A DNA stretch of 14,893 nucleotides. Origin: CAZUQA01 sp964622375. GTDB lineage: Bacteria > Bacillota_I > Bacilli_A > Erysipelotrichales > Erysipelotrichaceae. The notes under the pieces are model-generated. The model was not told where the DNA came from and did no database searches. It saw only the letters and a program-made list of their open reading frames with translations. Positions within the stretch are counted from its first letter, which is position 1. Every line of letters begins with the position of its first letter. The translations under genes were made by a program, and so were the position numbers. The DNA lies in NCBI GenBank assembly GCA_964622375.1, contig CAZUQA010000015.1, positions 1 to 14,893 on the forward strand, in the 5' to 3' direction. Positions 1 to 6,711 of the stretch are shown piece after piece.

Positions 1-941
1 TGTATGATTTAGACCGCAGTGAACAAGTCCAAAATGCCGAAAAATTGAATTTCAGTGAAAACGGAAGCCTGGATAAGACTAAAGTCAATTCTACACTCAA
101 CCGCCGGGAAGTCAGAAAAATCGAAGGTCGGGTTAACGCCAAACGTTACGACGACTACGATGATGAACCACGACGCCGGGGTATGCCACTTGGAGCTAAA
201 ATATTCATCGGCTTTTTAGGCTTGCTTTTGTGTGTTGCCGGGGTTTTTGGTGTGCTTTATGTCACCGGAGTTTTACGGCCGAAGAAAGAACAGGTGGAAA
301 TACCCTATCTTATTGATGTGCCCTATGATGAAGCGAAGTTGGTTTTGGAAGATTTAGGTTTGTTTGTCGATACGATCGTGATTCGTGAAGTCACCGATGA
401 GTATGAGAAAGATCGAGTTTTTGAAGTAACGCCGCCAGCCGGTGAAATCGTCGATGTCGGAACCAAGGTCCGCTTAAAGGTCAGTGAAGGTATGTGGGTC
501 TATATGAAAGACTACAAAGGTTGGTTTTTGGATGATGCCAAACAGGATTTGTTTAACCAGCAGTTATTTAATATTACCGTAAGTTATCAAGTGCAGTTTG
601 ATTCCACGATTCCGGAAAATAAAATACTCAAACAAACCGGACTAGATCCGGGAGCGCCGATTGATCCGACTAAGAAATATCAGGTCACCTTTATTATCTC
701 CAACTATATCAGAGGTCAAATTCCCATGGCACTAGTCGGTAACACCAAAGCTAATGCGGAACAGGAATTAACCCGTATGGGCTTCAAATATGAGATTAAA
801 CTAATACCGATTCCCAAAGACGAGTTTGATAATCCGTTGCCGGGTTGTATTGCCGGGAATGTCGCTAAAGTGACTCCGGGTGAAGGTCAGCCCTATACCC
901 AGACTGAGAAGTCGGTGGTTATTGTTGAAGTCTATAAATAG
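1..941 (+). CDS. prkC: PASTA-domain Ser/Thr protein kinase PrkC, C-terminal part (5' end outside window)
   Basis: The reading frame is open from base 3 to the TAG at 939-941, so the gene begins upstream; a TTG at 45 is only an internal codon. The visible part is a charged, Arg/Asp-rich juxtamembrane stretch, one transmembrane helix (about nt 195-270) and three extracellular PASTA repeats (about nt 294-482, 495-704 and 705-938), each with the usual pattern of a proline-bounded start, a central helix and a closing hydrophobic strand. PrkC-type kinases sense muropeptides or lipid II through PASTA repeats and phosphorylate cell-division, cell-wall and translation proteins from the inner membrane face. 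The kinase domain itself lies outside the window, so the kinase call rests on domain layout plus the downstream rsgA and thiN genes, the standard neighbours of prkC in Bacillota. A PASTA penicillin-binding protein is a less likely alternative because of the position of the membrane helix and the neighbours. Confidence 0.88.
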   Translation, partial: YDLDRSEQVQNAEKLNFSENGSLDKTKVNSTLNRREVRKIEGRVNAKRYDDYDDEPRRRGMPLGAKIFIGFLGLLLCVAGVFGVLYVTGVLRPKKEQVEIPYLIDVPYDEAKLVLEDLGLFVDTIVIREVTDEYEKDRVFEVTPPAGEIVDVGTKVRLKVSEGMWVYMKDYKGWFLDDAKQDLFNQQLFNITVSYQVQFDSTIPENKILKQTGLDPGAPIDPTKKYQVTFIISNYIRGQIPMALVGNTKANAEQELTRMGFKYEIKLIPIPKDEFDNPLPGCIAGNVAKVTPGEGQPYTQTEKSVVIVEVYK

Positions 942-951
942 TAAGTACTAG

Positions 952-1299
952 ATGCAAGGCTTAATTACCAGAATAATATCCAATCAATATCAAGTAACAG
1001 CTGACGATAAAAGCTATTTATGCCTAGCCCGCGGCAAAGTCCGCTTACAAATGCGCCCCTTGGTTGGGGACCGCGTTATTTTTGAAGACTTTGAGGGTAT
1101 CTATGGAATTGAAAAAGTACTGCCGCGCCACAATGAACTGCAGCGTCCGGCTATCGCTAATGTCGACCAAGTCATAATCGTGATGTCGGCAATTAGGCCG
1201 GATTTTTCTACAGCGACCATTGATCGTTTAAGTTTTTTAATCAACTACGAAAACTTGCCGGTGCATCTGTTGGTTACTAAGCTTGATCTGCTTGAATAA
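952..1299 (+). CDS. rsgA: RsgA (ribosome small subunit GTPase), N-terminal fragment ending at an in-frame stop
   Basis: This 115-residue product carries the OB-fold domain (about residues 1-60), the conserved RPxIANVDQ segment at 65-73 and the G4 motif TKLD at 109-112, then stops at TAA 1297-1299. RsgA is a circularly permuted GTPase (motif order G4-G5-G1-G2-G3) that releases from the 30S subunit late in maturation; a whole protein is about 290-300 residues. The rest of the protein follows at 1321-1806 in the same frame, so the full-length arrangement would be 284 codons with one stop inside. The gene starts 10 nt after the prkC stop without an obvious Shine-Dalgarno sequence, which suggests translational coupling to prkC. 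The identity is clear; whether the fragment is functional is not. Confidence 0.85.
   Translation: MQGLITRIISNQYQVTADDKSYLCLARGKVRLQMRPLVGDRVIFEDFEGIYGIEKVLPRHNELQRPAIANVDQVIIVMSAIRPDFSTATIDRLSFLINYENLPVHLLVTKLDLLE
1297..1299 (+). other. In-frame TAA interrupting rsgA
   Basis: Codons before and after this TAA belong to one continuous RsgA frame (952 and 1321 share the frame). The stop directly precedes a run of A (1298-1305, eight A including two from the stop). A single substitution, for example of an AAA Lys or GAA Glu codon, would create it. It falls in the variable linker between the G4 motif and the helix leading to G1, where residue content is poorly conserved. TAA is used as the normal stop of other genes in the window (thiN, rpmB, pepP-like), so there is no sign of a changed genetic code. 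Confidence 0.9.
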
Positions 1300-1320
1300 A
1301 AAAAAGAAATTGCAGATTTC

Positions 1321-1806
1321 ATGTTACACTATCGCAATTGTGGGTTTCAGGTCGTTGATAGTTCTGATGTCAAGAGTATGTTAGCGCTTTTCGCCGATAA
1401 AATCAGCGTATTAGCCGGTCAAAGCGGGGTCGGTAAGAGCACCAGTATCAATCGCTTGAATCCGGATTTCAACCTGGTTACTCAAGAAGTATCCAAGGCA
1501 TTAAAACGCGGTAAGCACACCACGCGTTATTGCTGTTTGTACCCGGTAGGTCAGGGTTGGGTCGGTGATACTCCGGGTTTCTCAGCTATTGATTACAGTA
1601 GAGTGGAGATTGAGTTTTTTGCCAACTGTCCGCAAGAATGGCAAGAGTATCTCGGTCATTGTAAATATCGCAATTGTATTCACGAAAACGAACCTGGTTG
1701 TAAGATTAAAGAGCTGGCAAAAAATGGCGTGTTATGGGACAGCCGTTATCGTCATTATTTGGAATGTCTGCAGCTAATTCGTAGCAGTAAAAATGGAGGT
1801 TTCTGA
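1321..1806 (+). CDS. rsgA: RsgA, C-terminal fragment (GTPase core and zinc domain)
   Basis: The frame continues that of the N-terminal fragment; the first ATG after the TAA is at 1321, preceded by a weak purine-rich stretch (A-run plus GAAA). The 161 residues hold the P-loop GQSGVGKS (33-40), switch I KHTTR (65-69), the G3 motif DTPG (83-86) and the RsgA zinc site C-x4-C-x-H-x5-C (C114, C119, H121, C127). All catalytic and structural motifs of the second half are therefore present, and nothing else in it looks decayed. It could be made as a separate polypeptide by re-initiation 21 nt beyond the stop, by readthrough as a whole RsgA, or the locus could be a recent pseudogene or carry a sequencing error. 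Its TGA overlaps the ATG of thiN by one base, so thiN is probably coupled to it. Confidence 0.85.
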   Translation: MLHYRNCGFQVVDSSDVKSMLALFADKISVLAGQSGVGKSTSINRLNPDFNLVTQEVSKALKRGKHTTRYCCLYPVGQGWVGDTPGFSAIDYSRVEIEFFANCPQEWQEYLGHCKYRNCIHENEPGCKIKELAKNGVLWDSRYRHYLECLQLIRSSKNGGF

Positions 1807-2411
1807 TGACAAAGACAGAGAAACCGGCGCTCAATGTTATTTGTCGCCAAAATGTGGAAATTCGGGATCCTGGCTTGGATTGTGTGGCGGTTGATGCCGG
1901 GCTTTTGTATGCCAGACAACAAGGCTTAAATATTATCCAGGTGATTGGCGATTTCGATAGTAGCGATAGTACAGTCTATTTAGAGTATCAAACAATCTTA
2001 ATAAAAGCGGAAAAAGAGAAAGACAGCAGTGATTTACAGCTGGCTTTGGACTATCTGCGCGGTTATTGTGGTGCGATTTACATCTATGGGGCTTTAGGTG
2101 GTAGGATGGATCACAATTTTGTTAACTTGAAACTCTGCTACTATTCAGAACTTGATATTCACTTAATTGATAAGCAAAATGAAATCTTCTGTTTAAAGCC
2201 CGGCTACCATACTTTAGAAGAAAATTCCTACAAATATGTCTCATTTTTTAGTTTTCAGGATTGTCGGCTGTCACTTAGCGGTTTTAAATACCCCTTGAAC
2301 AACTATCTGTTGCGCTGTAATGATAATCTGACTTTGTCCAATGAGATGACTATAGCGCCTTCTGTGGTAATCAATGACAGTAAGTGTTTGGTCTTCTTAA
2401 GCCATGATTAA
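1806..2411 (+). CDS. thiN: Thiamine pyrophosphokinase
   Basis: This enzyme transfers pyrophosphate from ATP to thiamine to give thiamine diphosphate in the cytoplasm. The 201 residues contain the family motifs: GDFDS at 48-52 (metal and ATP binding), EKDSSD at 71-76 (the usual KDxTD element) and GALGGRMDH at 95-103, followed by the C-terminal beta domain that binds thiamine. It is slightly shorter than the usual 210-220 residues because the N-terminal strand region before the VDAG segment (28-32) is compact. The start is set by a strong GGAGG (1795-1799) six bases upstream and by one-base overlap with the rsgA stop. Association with prkC and rsgA is standard in Bacillota, but rpe, often found between rsgA and thiN, is missing here. 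Confidence 0.88.
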   Translation: MTKTEKPALNVICRQNVEIRDPGLDCVAVDAGLLYARQQGLNIIQVIGDFDSSDSTVYLEYQTILIKAEKEKDSSDLQLALDYLRGYCGAIYIYGALGGRMDHNFVNLKLCYYSELDIHLIDKQNEIFCLKPGYHTLEENSYKYVSFFSFQDCRLSLSGFKYPLNNYLLRCNDNLTLSNEMTIAPSVVINDSKCLVFLSHD

Positions 2412-2492
2412 AACTTTTATCAAGATTTGAATAACACTCGGCCATAAGGTAAGCCTTTTCTTGTCTGGCGTAGGATGTCACAGCCTTTGTAG

Positions 2493-2520
2493 TTGCCGCA
2501 AGACCAATATGTACTATAAT
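2493..2520 (+). promoter_or_regulatory. Predicted sigma-A-type promoter of the AI-2E family gene
   Basis: A perfect TATAAT (2515-2520) sits 16 bp after TTGCCG (2493-2498, four of six -35 matches), and transcription would begin about 15 bases before the ATG at 2542. It lies in the 130-bp gap after thiN, indicating that the membrane protein gene is not solely dependent on prkC-operon transcription. Confidence 0.6.
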
Positions 2521-2541
2521 ATCAATGAAAGACTATAAACT

Positions 2542-3621
2542 ATGAAAGAACAAATAGAACAACGCAAACGATTTATAATCAATACTGCTTTCTGGGCTTT
2601 GATTTTAATTTTGATAATCTTTGTTTTACGCTACATAGCGCCTTTATTTCTGCCTTTTATCATCGGTTTTGTCATAGCGTGGTTACTTCGACCGCTGGTC
2701 TGTTGGCTGGCACGAAAAGCCAAAATCAAGGAAAAACTTGCCGGGGTTCTGATCACGGTGCTAGTTTACCTGATTATCGGTTTGTTACTGACGCTCGGCG
2801 GTAGTCAACTGGTGAGCTTAGCATTGAGCTTTTTCTCACGTTTGCCGGAATTCGGTACCGAGGTGCTGGCACCGGCGGCAGTTACCTTGGCAGAGTGGGT
2901 AGCCCAGACTTTAGGTGACATTTTTCCCGATTTGGCGAAAACCTCAACAGAAACCCTACCGTTGACCATTGCCGATATCCAAGGCACTCTTTTGTCAATC
3001 TCATCTAGCGCTTTGACGATACTGACTAACTTGAGCGCAAAAATCCCCGGGTTGTTAGTAACGGTATTGTTTACTTTAATGACTACTATGGTTATCAGCA
3101 GCAGTTACAGACAGGTGGTAGAATTCCTTGTCCGTCAAATCCCTGCTAGCCACCAACAATTATTCTTTAAAATCAGAGATGATGCGATTTTAACGGTCGG
3201 TAAGTACTTGGTTGCTTACCTGAAAATCATGTTTATCACCTTTTTAGAGCTGTTTATCGGGTTGTCGCTTTTAGGAGTCAAGGCCGCAGTTTTTGTAGCT
3301 TTGGGCATTGCGATTTTTGATATTTTGCCGGTTTTAGGCACCGGCGGCATTTTACTGCCTTGGGCTTTATTAGCCCTGATCCAAGGTGAGTTCATGATGG
3401 CTACCGGGGTATTGCTGCTTTATATTTTTATCACCGTTATCAGAAACATCATTGAACCGAAAATCGTCGGTGATCAATTGGGTATGCATCCTTTAATCAC
3501 TTTAGTGGCAATCTATGCCGGGTTTCGCTTTATGGGCATCTTGGGTATGTTTTTATTTCCGGTTACCATCCAAATCCTCATTGAGCTGCACCAGGCTGAA
3601 GATGTCACACTTTGGAAATGA
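2542..3621 (+). CDS. AI-2E family transporter / YtvI-like integral membrane protein
   Basis: A 359-residue polytopic membrane protein of the AI-2E (PerM/TqsA/YtvI) family. It begins with two hydrophobic helices (about 12-50) ending in the typical AWLLRPLV segment, then a further helix (about 65-87), a less hydrophobic central domain (about 90-150), a helix near 165-187, and a C-terminal group of helices (about 218-346) containing the diagnostic DILPVLGTG element near 259-267 and IEPKIVGDQLG further on. The length and the PVLGTG-LPW pattern resemble YtvI, the sporulation-associated branch found in endospore-forming Bacillota, but substrates and roles are not established; family members elsewhere act as AI-2 exporters or Na+/H+ antiporters. 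The upstream ribosome-binding site is weak (GAAAG near 2527-2531). The family call is firm; the subfamily is tentative. Confidence 0.82.
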   Translation: MKEQIEQRKRFIINTAFWALILILIIFVLRYIAPLFLPFIIGFVIAWLLRPLVCWLARKAKIKEKLAGVLITVLVYLIIGLLLTLGGSQLVSLALSFFSRLPEFGTEVLAPAAVTLAEWVAQTLGDIFPDLAKTSTETLPLTIADIQGTLLSISSSALTILTNLSAKIPGLLVTVLFTLMTTMVISSSYRQVVEFLVRQIPASHQQLFFKIRDDAILTVGKYLVAYLKIMFITFLELFIGLSLLGVKAAVFVALGIAIFDILPVLGTGGILLPWALLALIQGEFMMATGVLLLYIFITVIRNIIEPKIVGDQLGMHPLITLVAIYAGFRFMGILGMFLFPVTIQILIELHQAEDVTLWK

Positions 3622-3697
3622 CGGCAAAGGGCGGAGCTGCAGCTTACCTTTACTGTAGAAGGCATGATGAAAAAAGTCGAAAGGCAACGGAAATCCC

Positions 3698-3727
3698 TTG
3701 CATAGCTAGATTTGCTTGTGGTAAAAT
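3698..3727 (+). promoter_or_regulatory. Predicted extended -10 promoter of rpmB
   Basis: TAAAAT at 3722-3727 is preceded by TG at 3719-3720, giving an extended -10 element. A poor -35 (TTGCAT, 3698-3703) lies 18 bp upstream. Transcription would start about 15-20 bases before the rpmB start codon. Confidence 0.5.
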
Positions 3728-3754
3728 AACAGGGCAACGAAAGGAGGTACTGTG

Positions 3755-3952
3755 ATGGCCAGAGTTTGTGCAATCTCCAACAGAGGAGCTTTATCAGGAA
3801 ACCGGCGTTCTCACTCATTGCGTGCTACACGACGGAAATGGAATGTTAATCTCCAGAAAGTTAGAATCATGGTTGACGGTAAACCTGTTCGGGTCCGTAT
3901 TTCCGCTCGTGAGCTGAGAAATCTAAAATCGCAAACAGCGAAAGCACAATAA
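3755..3952 (+). CDS. rpmB: 50S ribosomal protein L28
   Basis: A 65-residue, strongly basic protein with the L28 pattern: MARVC at the N-terminus, GALSGN and SHS near 12-21, RRKWNVNLQKVR at about 26-37, and a C-terminal VDGKPVRVRISARELR. L28 is a large-subunit protein near the exit-site region. ATG at 3755 is chosen over the adjacent GTG at 3752 because the protein normally starts MAR and because AGGAGG (3742-3747) is then seven bases away rather than four. The gene has its own promoter and terminator, and its place after the prkC-rsgA-thiN block matches many Bacillota. Confidence 0.95.
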   Translation: MARVCAISNRGALSGNRRSHSLRATRRKWNVNLQKVRIMVDGKPVRVRISARELRNLKSQTAKAQ

Positions 3953-3955
3953 ATT

Positions 3956-3976
3956 ACAAGGTCCGCCTTGTTTTTT
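3956..3976 (+). terminator. Rho-independent terminator of rpmB
   Basis: A 6-bp perfect stem ACAAGG/CCTTGT (3956-3961 and 3966-3971) closes a TCCG loop of the UNCG tetraloop type and runs into six T (3971-3976). The T-run overlaps the stop codon of the convergent pseudouridine synthase gene. The stem is short, so moderate termination is expected. Confidence 0.7.
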
Positions 3977-4625
3977 AGTACTTAAATTGATCAAAAGGGG
4001 GAAACTGCGGCAAAAGAGAGAAACTCAAGGTTTCTTTACTGATAGGATGTTGAAAGGCTAAAGACTGGCTGTAAAGCGCTAATTGTTGGCCTTTTTTTGC
4101 CTGAGGATTATATTTTTGATCACCCCAAAGTGGGAGATTGTGATAAGCGAATTGTACGCGGATTTGATGGGAGCGGCCGGTTAACAATTTGATTTCAACT
4201 AAAGAGCAACCAGCTAAGCGGGCTAATGTGCGATATTGCAGCTTCGCTTCTTTACCGGCTCCATCAACCTTGACCAGGTTTTTATCATGATCCTTAAGTA
4301 ATTTGTCTTGAAAAGTGTCAGAGTCAGCAGCTAAACCGCAGACTACAGCCAAATAGCTCTTGTGGACTTCGCGTTGACGAAATTGTTCGCTCAAACGAGC
4401 GGCGGCTTTCGAAGTCTTCGCAAAAACCATGATGCCGCCAACTGGGCGGTCCAAACGATGAACCAAGGCTAAAAAGACATTTCCCGGTTTATGATCGCGT
4501 TCTTTGATCAGCGACTTTAAACAGTCCAAAAGATTAGGGTCGCCGGAACTATCGGCATTAACCGGAAGGTTATAGGGTTTTTCTACCACCAAAAGATGAT
4601 TATCTTCATAAACAATATTAATCAT
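3975..4625 (-). CDS. RluA-family pseudouridine synthase
   Basis: The 216-residue protein has the catalytic RluA-family motif HRLDRPVGG at 56-64, in which D59 is the catalytic aspartate that isomerises uridine to pseudouridine in rRNA or tRNA. Upstream is the family's VVEKPYNLPV segment (about 13-22), and GRSHQIRVQFA with the following H-x-LPLWGDQKY marks the C-terminal part of the fold. There is no N-terminal S4 domain, so it is a minimal family member like the short RluA-like proteins of Bacillota; the exact target base cannot be told. Its ATG overlaps the end of the upstream methyltransferase gene by eight bases, so it is the last gene of a three-gene operon. Both neighbours on the operon fit a role in RNA modification at least for the methyltransferase. 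Confidence 0.88.
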   Translation of the reverse strand: MINIVYEDNHLLVVEKPYNLPVNADSSGDPNLLDCLKSLIKERDHKPGNVFLALVHRLDRPVGGIMVFAKTSKAAARLSEQFRQREVHKSYLAVVCGLAADSDTFQDKLLKDHDKNLVKVDGAGKEAKLQYRTLARLAGCSLVEIKLLTGRSHQIRVQFAYHNLPLWGDQKYNPQAKKGQQLALYSQSLAFQHPISKETLSFSLLPQFPPFDQFKY

Positions 4626-5487
4626 TGGAAGCTAGGCCATAAATGCCGGCGGGTAGGGTGATGTTCTGTCGGCTGATCGGTAACAAGAGCTCTCCGCTTT
4701 CTTGGGTTTTGAAGTGCGACATCAGAGTTTCATTAGCTTGAAAGATGTTAGCTAACACGGTAGCGGAGTAACCGGCGCTATAGCTGTTAACTAAGAAAAA
4801 CAAAGCATCATCAGCTAACAGTTGGGAAGCCGCACTCAGCAATTCGTTGATTTGATTGTCAAATTTCCAAATTTCATTGTTCGGTCCCCGGCCATAAGAA
4901 GGGGGATCCATGATAATGCCTTGGTATTTCCTGCCTCTTCTTTGTTCTCTTTGAAGGAACTTAAAACAATCATCGACAATGAAACGGATGCGACGATCAC
5001 TTAATTGTGATAGTTCGGCGTTTTCTTTCGCCCATTGCACCATGCCTTTACTGGCATCAACATGAACAACTTCAGTGGCTCCGGCCGCAGCACAAGCTAA
5101 AGTAGCCGCCCCGGTGTAGGCAAACAGATTTAATATCTGGAGTTTTTTGTGGTGGTTTTGTTGGATAAGCGTAGTCAAACTATCCCAATTGGCTGCTTGT
5201 TCGGGAAAGAGGCCGGTGTGTTTAAAGCCTAAAGTGCTGACTTTAAAGCGTAGTTGACGATAGTTGACTGACCAAAAGTCAGGCAATTTTCTTTGATACT
5301 GCCAACAACCGCCGCCCCGGTTGGAACGCTGGTAACTGGCGTCGATTTTAATGGCGATAGGCGGTAAAGGCCAAATAGCTAAGGGGTCAGGTCGTGACAA
5401 AATGAAGTCTTGCCAGCGCTCGATTTTTAAGCCGTTACCGGCATATAAACATTGATAATCTTGCCAGCCGTCAGCTATTCTATCCAT
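4618..5487 (-). CDS. Class I SAM-dependent methyltransferase (RlmI/COG1092-like, no PUA domain)
   Basis: The protein (289 residues from the chosen start) has an N-terminal domain with SRPDPLAIW (31-39) and RSNRGGG (54-60), then GFKHTGLFPEQ (87-97), SAM motif I LNLFAYTGAAT (119-129), the acidic ribose-binding D144, a DD pair at 172-173 and the catalytic-site motif DPPSYGRG (194-201). This set is characteristic of the rRNA cytosine/guanine methyltransferase-like family related to RlmI, lacking its N-terminal PUA domain; the substrate is presumably RNA but is unproven. The frame is open further upstream, with ATGs at 5544 (behind a GGCGGAAGA sequence) and 5568. I prefer 5487 because homologues begin shortly before the WxDYxxLxxGxGxKxERW segment and because it lies seven bases after the upstream stop instead of deep inside that gene; the choice is uncertain. 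Confidence 0.85.
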   Translation of the reverse strand: MDRIADGWQDYQCLYAGNGLKIERWQDFILSRPDPLAIWPLPPIAIKIDASYQRSNRGGGCWQYQRKLPDFWSVNYRQLRFKVSTLGFKHTGLFPEQAANWDSLTTLIQQNHHKKLQILNLFAYTGAATLACAAAGATEVVHVDASKGMVQWAKENAELSQLSDRRIRFIVDDCFKFLQREQRRGRKYQGIIMDPPSYGRGPNNEIWKFDNQINELLSAASQLLADDALFFLVNSYSAGYSATVLANIFQANETLMSHFKTQESGELLLPISRQNITLPAGIYGLASND

Positions 5488-5494
5488 GTAGTTA

Positions 5495-6505
5495 TTAAGC
5501 GATGTGCAGAATGCTGTTGACAATTTTTCCGGCGCTGATTTCATTCTTCCGCCAAATACTCTCGTCATTCAGTACTTGCCATCTTCTTTCTTCTTTGATG
5601 TAATTCCAATCCTTATCGTTTTGGAAGTAAATTTGAATACCATCGGATTCATGGATATTCAAGATTTGATTATCATGGTAATTAAACTCATCAAAATCGG
5701 TAAAGGCTTTTTGGGCCATTTCCGAATAAAGGCGACTGAGTTCCAACAACTGATCATTAAGCGCATCATCCAGCGCTTGGGCTTTCAAACCGATTTTGTT
5801 GGCTTCGTTCAGGGTAATGGGATAGCCATGAGAAGGAAATTGTGAGTTTAAAATATGACTGATGTTGTCGCAGGTTGCTTCATCACTTACATGGTAAGAA
5901 AGGATTTCTTTGCAGATTTTTATCGACAGCGAACTGCTTCTGTCTAAAGCCCCGATAACTAAGGGGTGGATATACTTAAAAAGTTCCTGATAGGGATGAA
6001 CGTGGTTTTCGTTGGCGTTTTCCTGCCAAAGTCTGACAATACGGAAGATCTCATCTTGGCTGACCGGAACTTTACGATGGTTGATTTCATCGATGGGGGA
6101 AAGGTTGTGGGTCAATGAGGAGTCGATTGGTGTCAGGTGAGCCAAGGGACCCATTTTTATTTCATCGGCGCCTAAAGCGATCAGGGTGGCACTGGAAGCG
6201 GCTTCCAGCGGTACTAAAGCGGTAATTTTTTTGTTGTAAGTTCTCAGGATATTGACAAGGCGTAAAGCTGCCTCAATATCACCGCCGCGTGACTTAATAA
6301 AGAGGGCGATATCATCATGTCGACCGATTTTTTCGAAGATATTGTATAAAGCGATGACATCGTTGTCGCAGACCGAACCATTGTAGCTGGTCCAATAGAC
6401 GACGAGGCTTTTTCCCAGTATTTTCTCGATTTTTGCGATAGCCTGTTGGGTCTTACTAAACAAAACCGGGGGTTGCTTAATTTTTCTGTTTTCTTTTTTC
6501 TCCAT
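5495..6505 (-). CDS. Clp-fold serine protease-like protein, SDH (serine dehydrogenase proteinase) family
   Basis: The 336-residue protein resembles the Clp/crotonase-fold SDH proteinase family (Pfam SDH_protease type). Visible landmarks are an ALFIKSRGGDIEAAL segment (67-81), whose glycines would form the oxyanion hole, and PLEAASSATLIALGADEI (99-116), where S104 aligns with the family's catalytic serine, followed by MGPLAHLTPID (118-128). The family's usual SAGT is SSAT here. No signal peptide or membrane helix is apparent, so it is probably cytoplasmic. The C-terminal third is not recognised and has a Tyr/Trp-rich tail (about 285-320). It heads the operon with the methyltransferase and pseudouridine synthase and has an AAAGGT ribosome-binding site eight bases before the ATG. 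Substrate and true proteolytic activity are unknown. Confidence 0.75.
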   Translation of the reverse strand: MEKKENRKIKQPPVLFSKTQQAIAKIEKILGKSLVVYWTSYNGSVCDNDVIALYNIFEKIGRHDDIALFIKSRGGDIEAALRLVNILRTYNKKITALVPLEAASSATLIALGADEIKMGPLAHLTPIDSSLTHNLSPIDEINHRKVPVSQDEIFRIVRLWQENANENHVHPYQELFKYIHPLVIGALDRSSSLSIKICKEILSYHVSDEATCDNISHILNSQFPSHGYPITLNEANKIGLKAQALDDALNDQLLELSRLYSEMAQKAFTDFDEFNYHDNQILNIHESDGIQIYFQNDKDWNYIKEERRWQVLNDESIWRKNEISAGKIVNSILHIA

Positions 6506-6534
6506 GTTTTTGACCTTTAGTAATTTACTAAGTT

Positions 6535-6543
6535 ATTATAGCA
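6535..6543 (-). promoter_or_regulatory. Predicted extended -10 promoter of the minus-strand protease-methyltransferase-pseudouridine synthase operon
   Basis: On the minus strand the sequence reads TGCTATAAT, a perfect -10 hexamer (6540 down to 6535) with the TG extension. No good -35 element is seen at 16-18 bp, as often for extended -10 promoters. The start codon at 6505 lies about 30 bases downstream. Confidence 0.6.
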
Positions 6544-6587
6544 TCGATTAGCTGATAGCGCTGTTACACAATTTGAAAAAATATCGA

Positions 6588-6631
6588 CAAAGCTCTGTGA
6601 AACGCTTAATCTAGCGAAAATAAGAGCTTTG
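6588..6631. repeat. 9-bp inverted repeat between divergent promoters
   Basis: CAAAGCTCT (6588-6596) and AGAGCTTTG (6623-6631) are exact inverted copies separated by 26 bases, and the spacer itself holds a short CGCT/AGCG inverted pair (6603-6606 and 6612-6615). The element lies between two divergent extended -10 promoters and upstream of both start sites, so it would not be in either transcript. It could be an operator for a dimeric regulator; no regulator gene is next to it. Confidence 0.45.
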
Positions 6632-6652
6632 CTTAGTCAATATAAGCAGTTG

Positions 6653-6661
6653 TGATATAAT
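6653..6661 (+). promoter_or_regulatory. Predicted extended -10 promoter of the lipoprotein-to-cytidylyltransferase operon
   Basis: TGATATAAT combines the TG extension (6653-6654) with a perfect TATAAT (6656-6661). No good -35 hexamer is present at the normal distance. It precedes the lipoprotein ATG at 6712 by about 50 bases, and no other convincing promoter is seen before the terminator at 12377, so it probably drives all six genes. Confidence 0.6.
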
Positions 6662-6711
6662 ATTAAATAGCAGCTTTATTCATTTAAGCTGGTAAATCGC
6701 GGAGTAAGAAT

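Noticed and set aside
1290..1310. Programmed frameshift or transcriptional slippage at the A-run in rsgA
   Set aside because: The stop precedes the A-run and both halves are in the same frame, so a single frameshift or slippage event there would not restore the reading frame.
1565..1777. 70-residue open frame inside the rsgA C-terminal region
   Set aside because: It overlaps the well-supported RsgA frame entirely, lacks a ribosome-binding site and resembles no protein I know.
2440..2460. Possible terminator after thiN (GGC...GCC followed by TTTTC)
   Set aside because: The stem is only three or four base pairs with a broken T-run, too weak to call.
3626..3654. AAAGG...CCTTT arms around the AGCTGCAGCT palindrome downstream of the AI-2E gene
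   Set aside because: There is no T-run and the stem is interrupted by unpaired bases, so a terminator or riboswitch is not supported.
3513..3818. 101-residue minus-strand open frame across the AI-2E gene end and rpmB start
   Set aside because: It covers the rpmB promoter and ribosome-binding site on the other strand and has no recognisable content.
5504..5845. 113-residue plus-strand open frame antisense to the Clp-fold protease gene
   Set aside because: The opposite frame is a recognisable family with its own ribosome-binding site; this frame is a shadow with no upstream signals.
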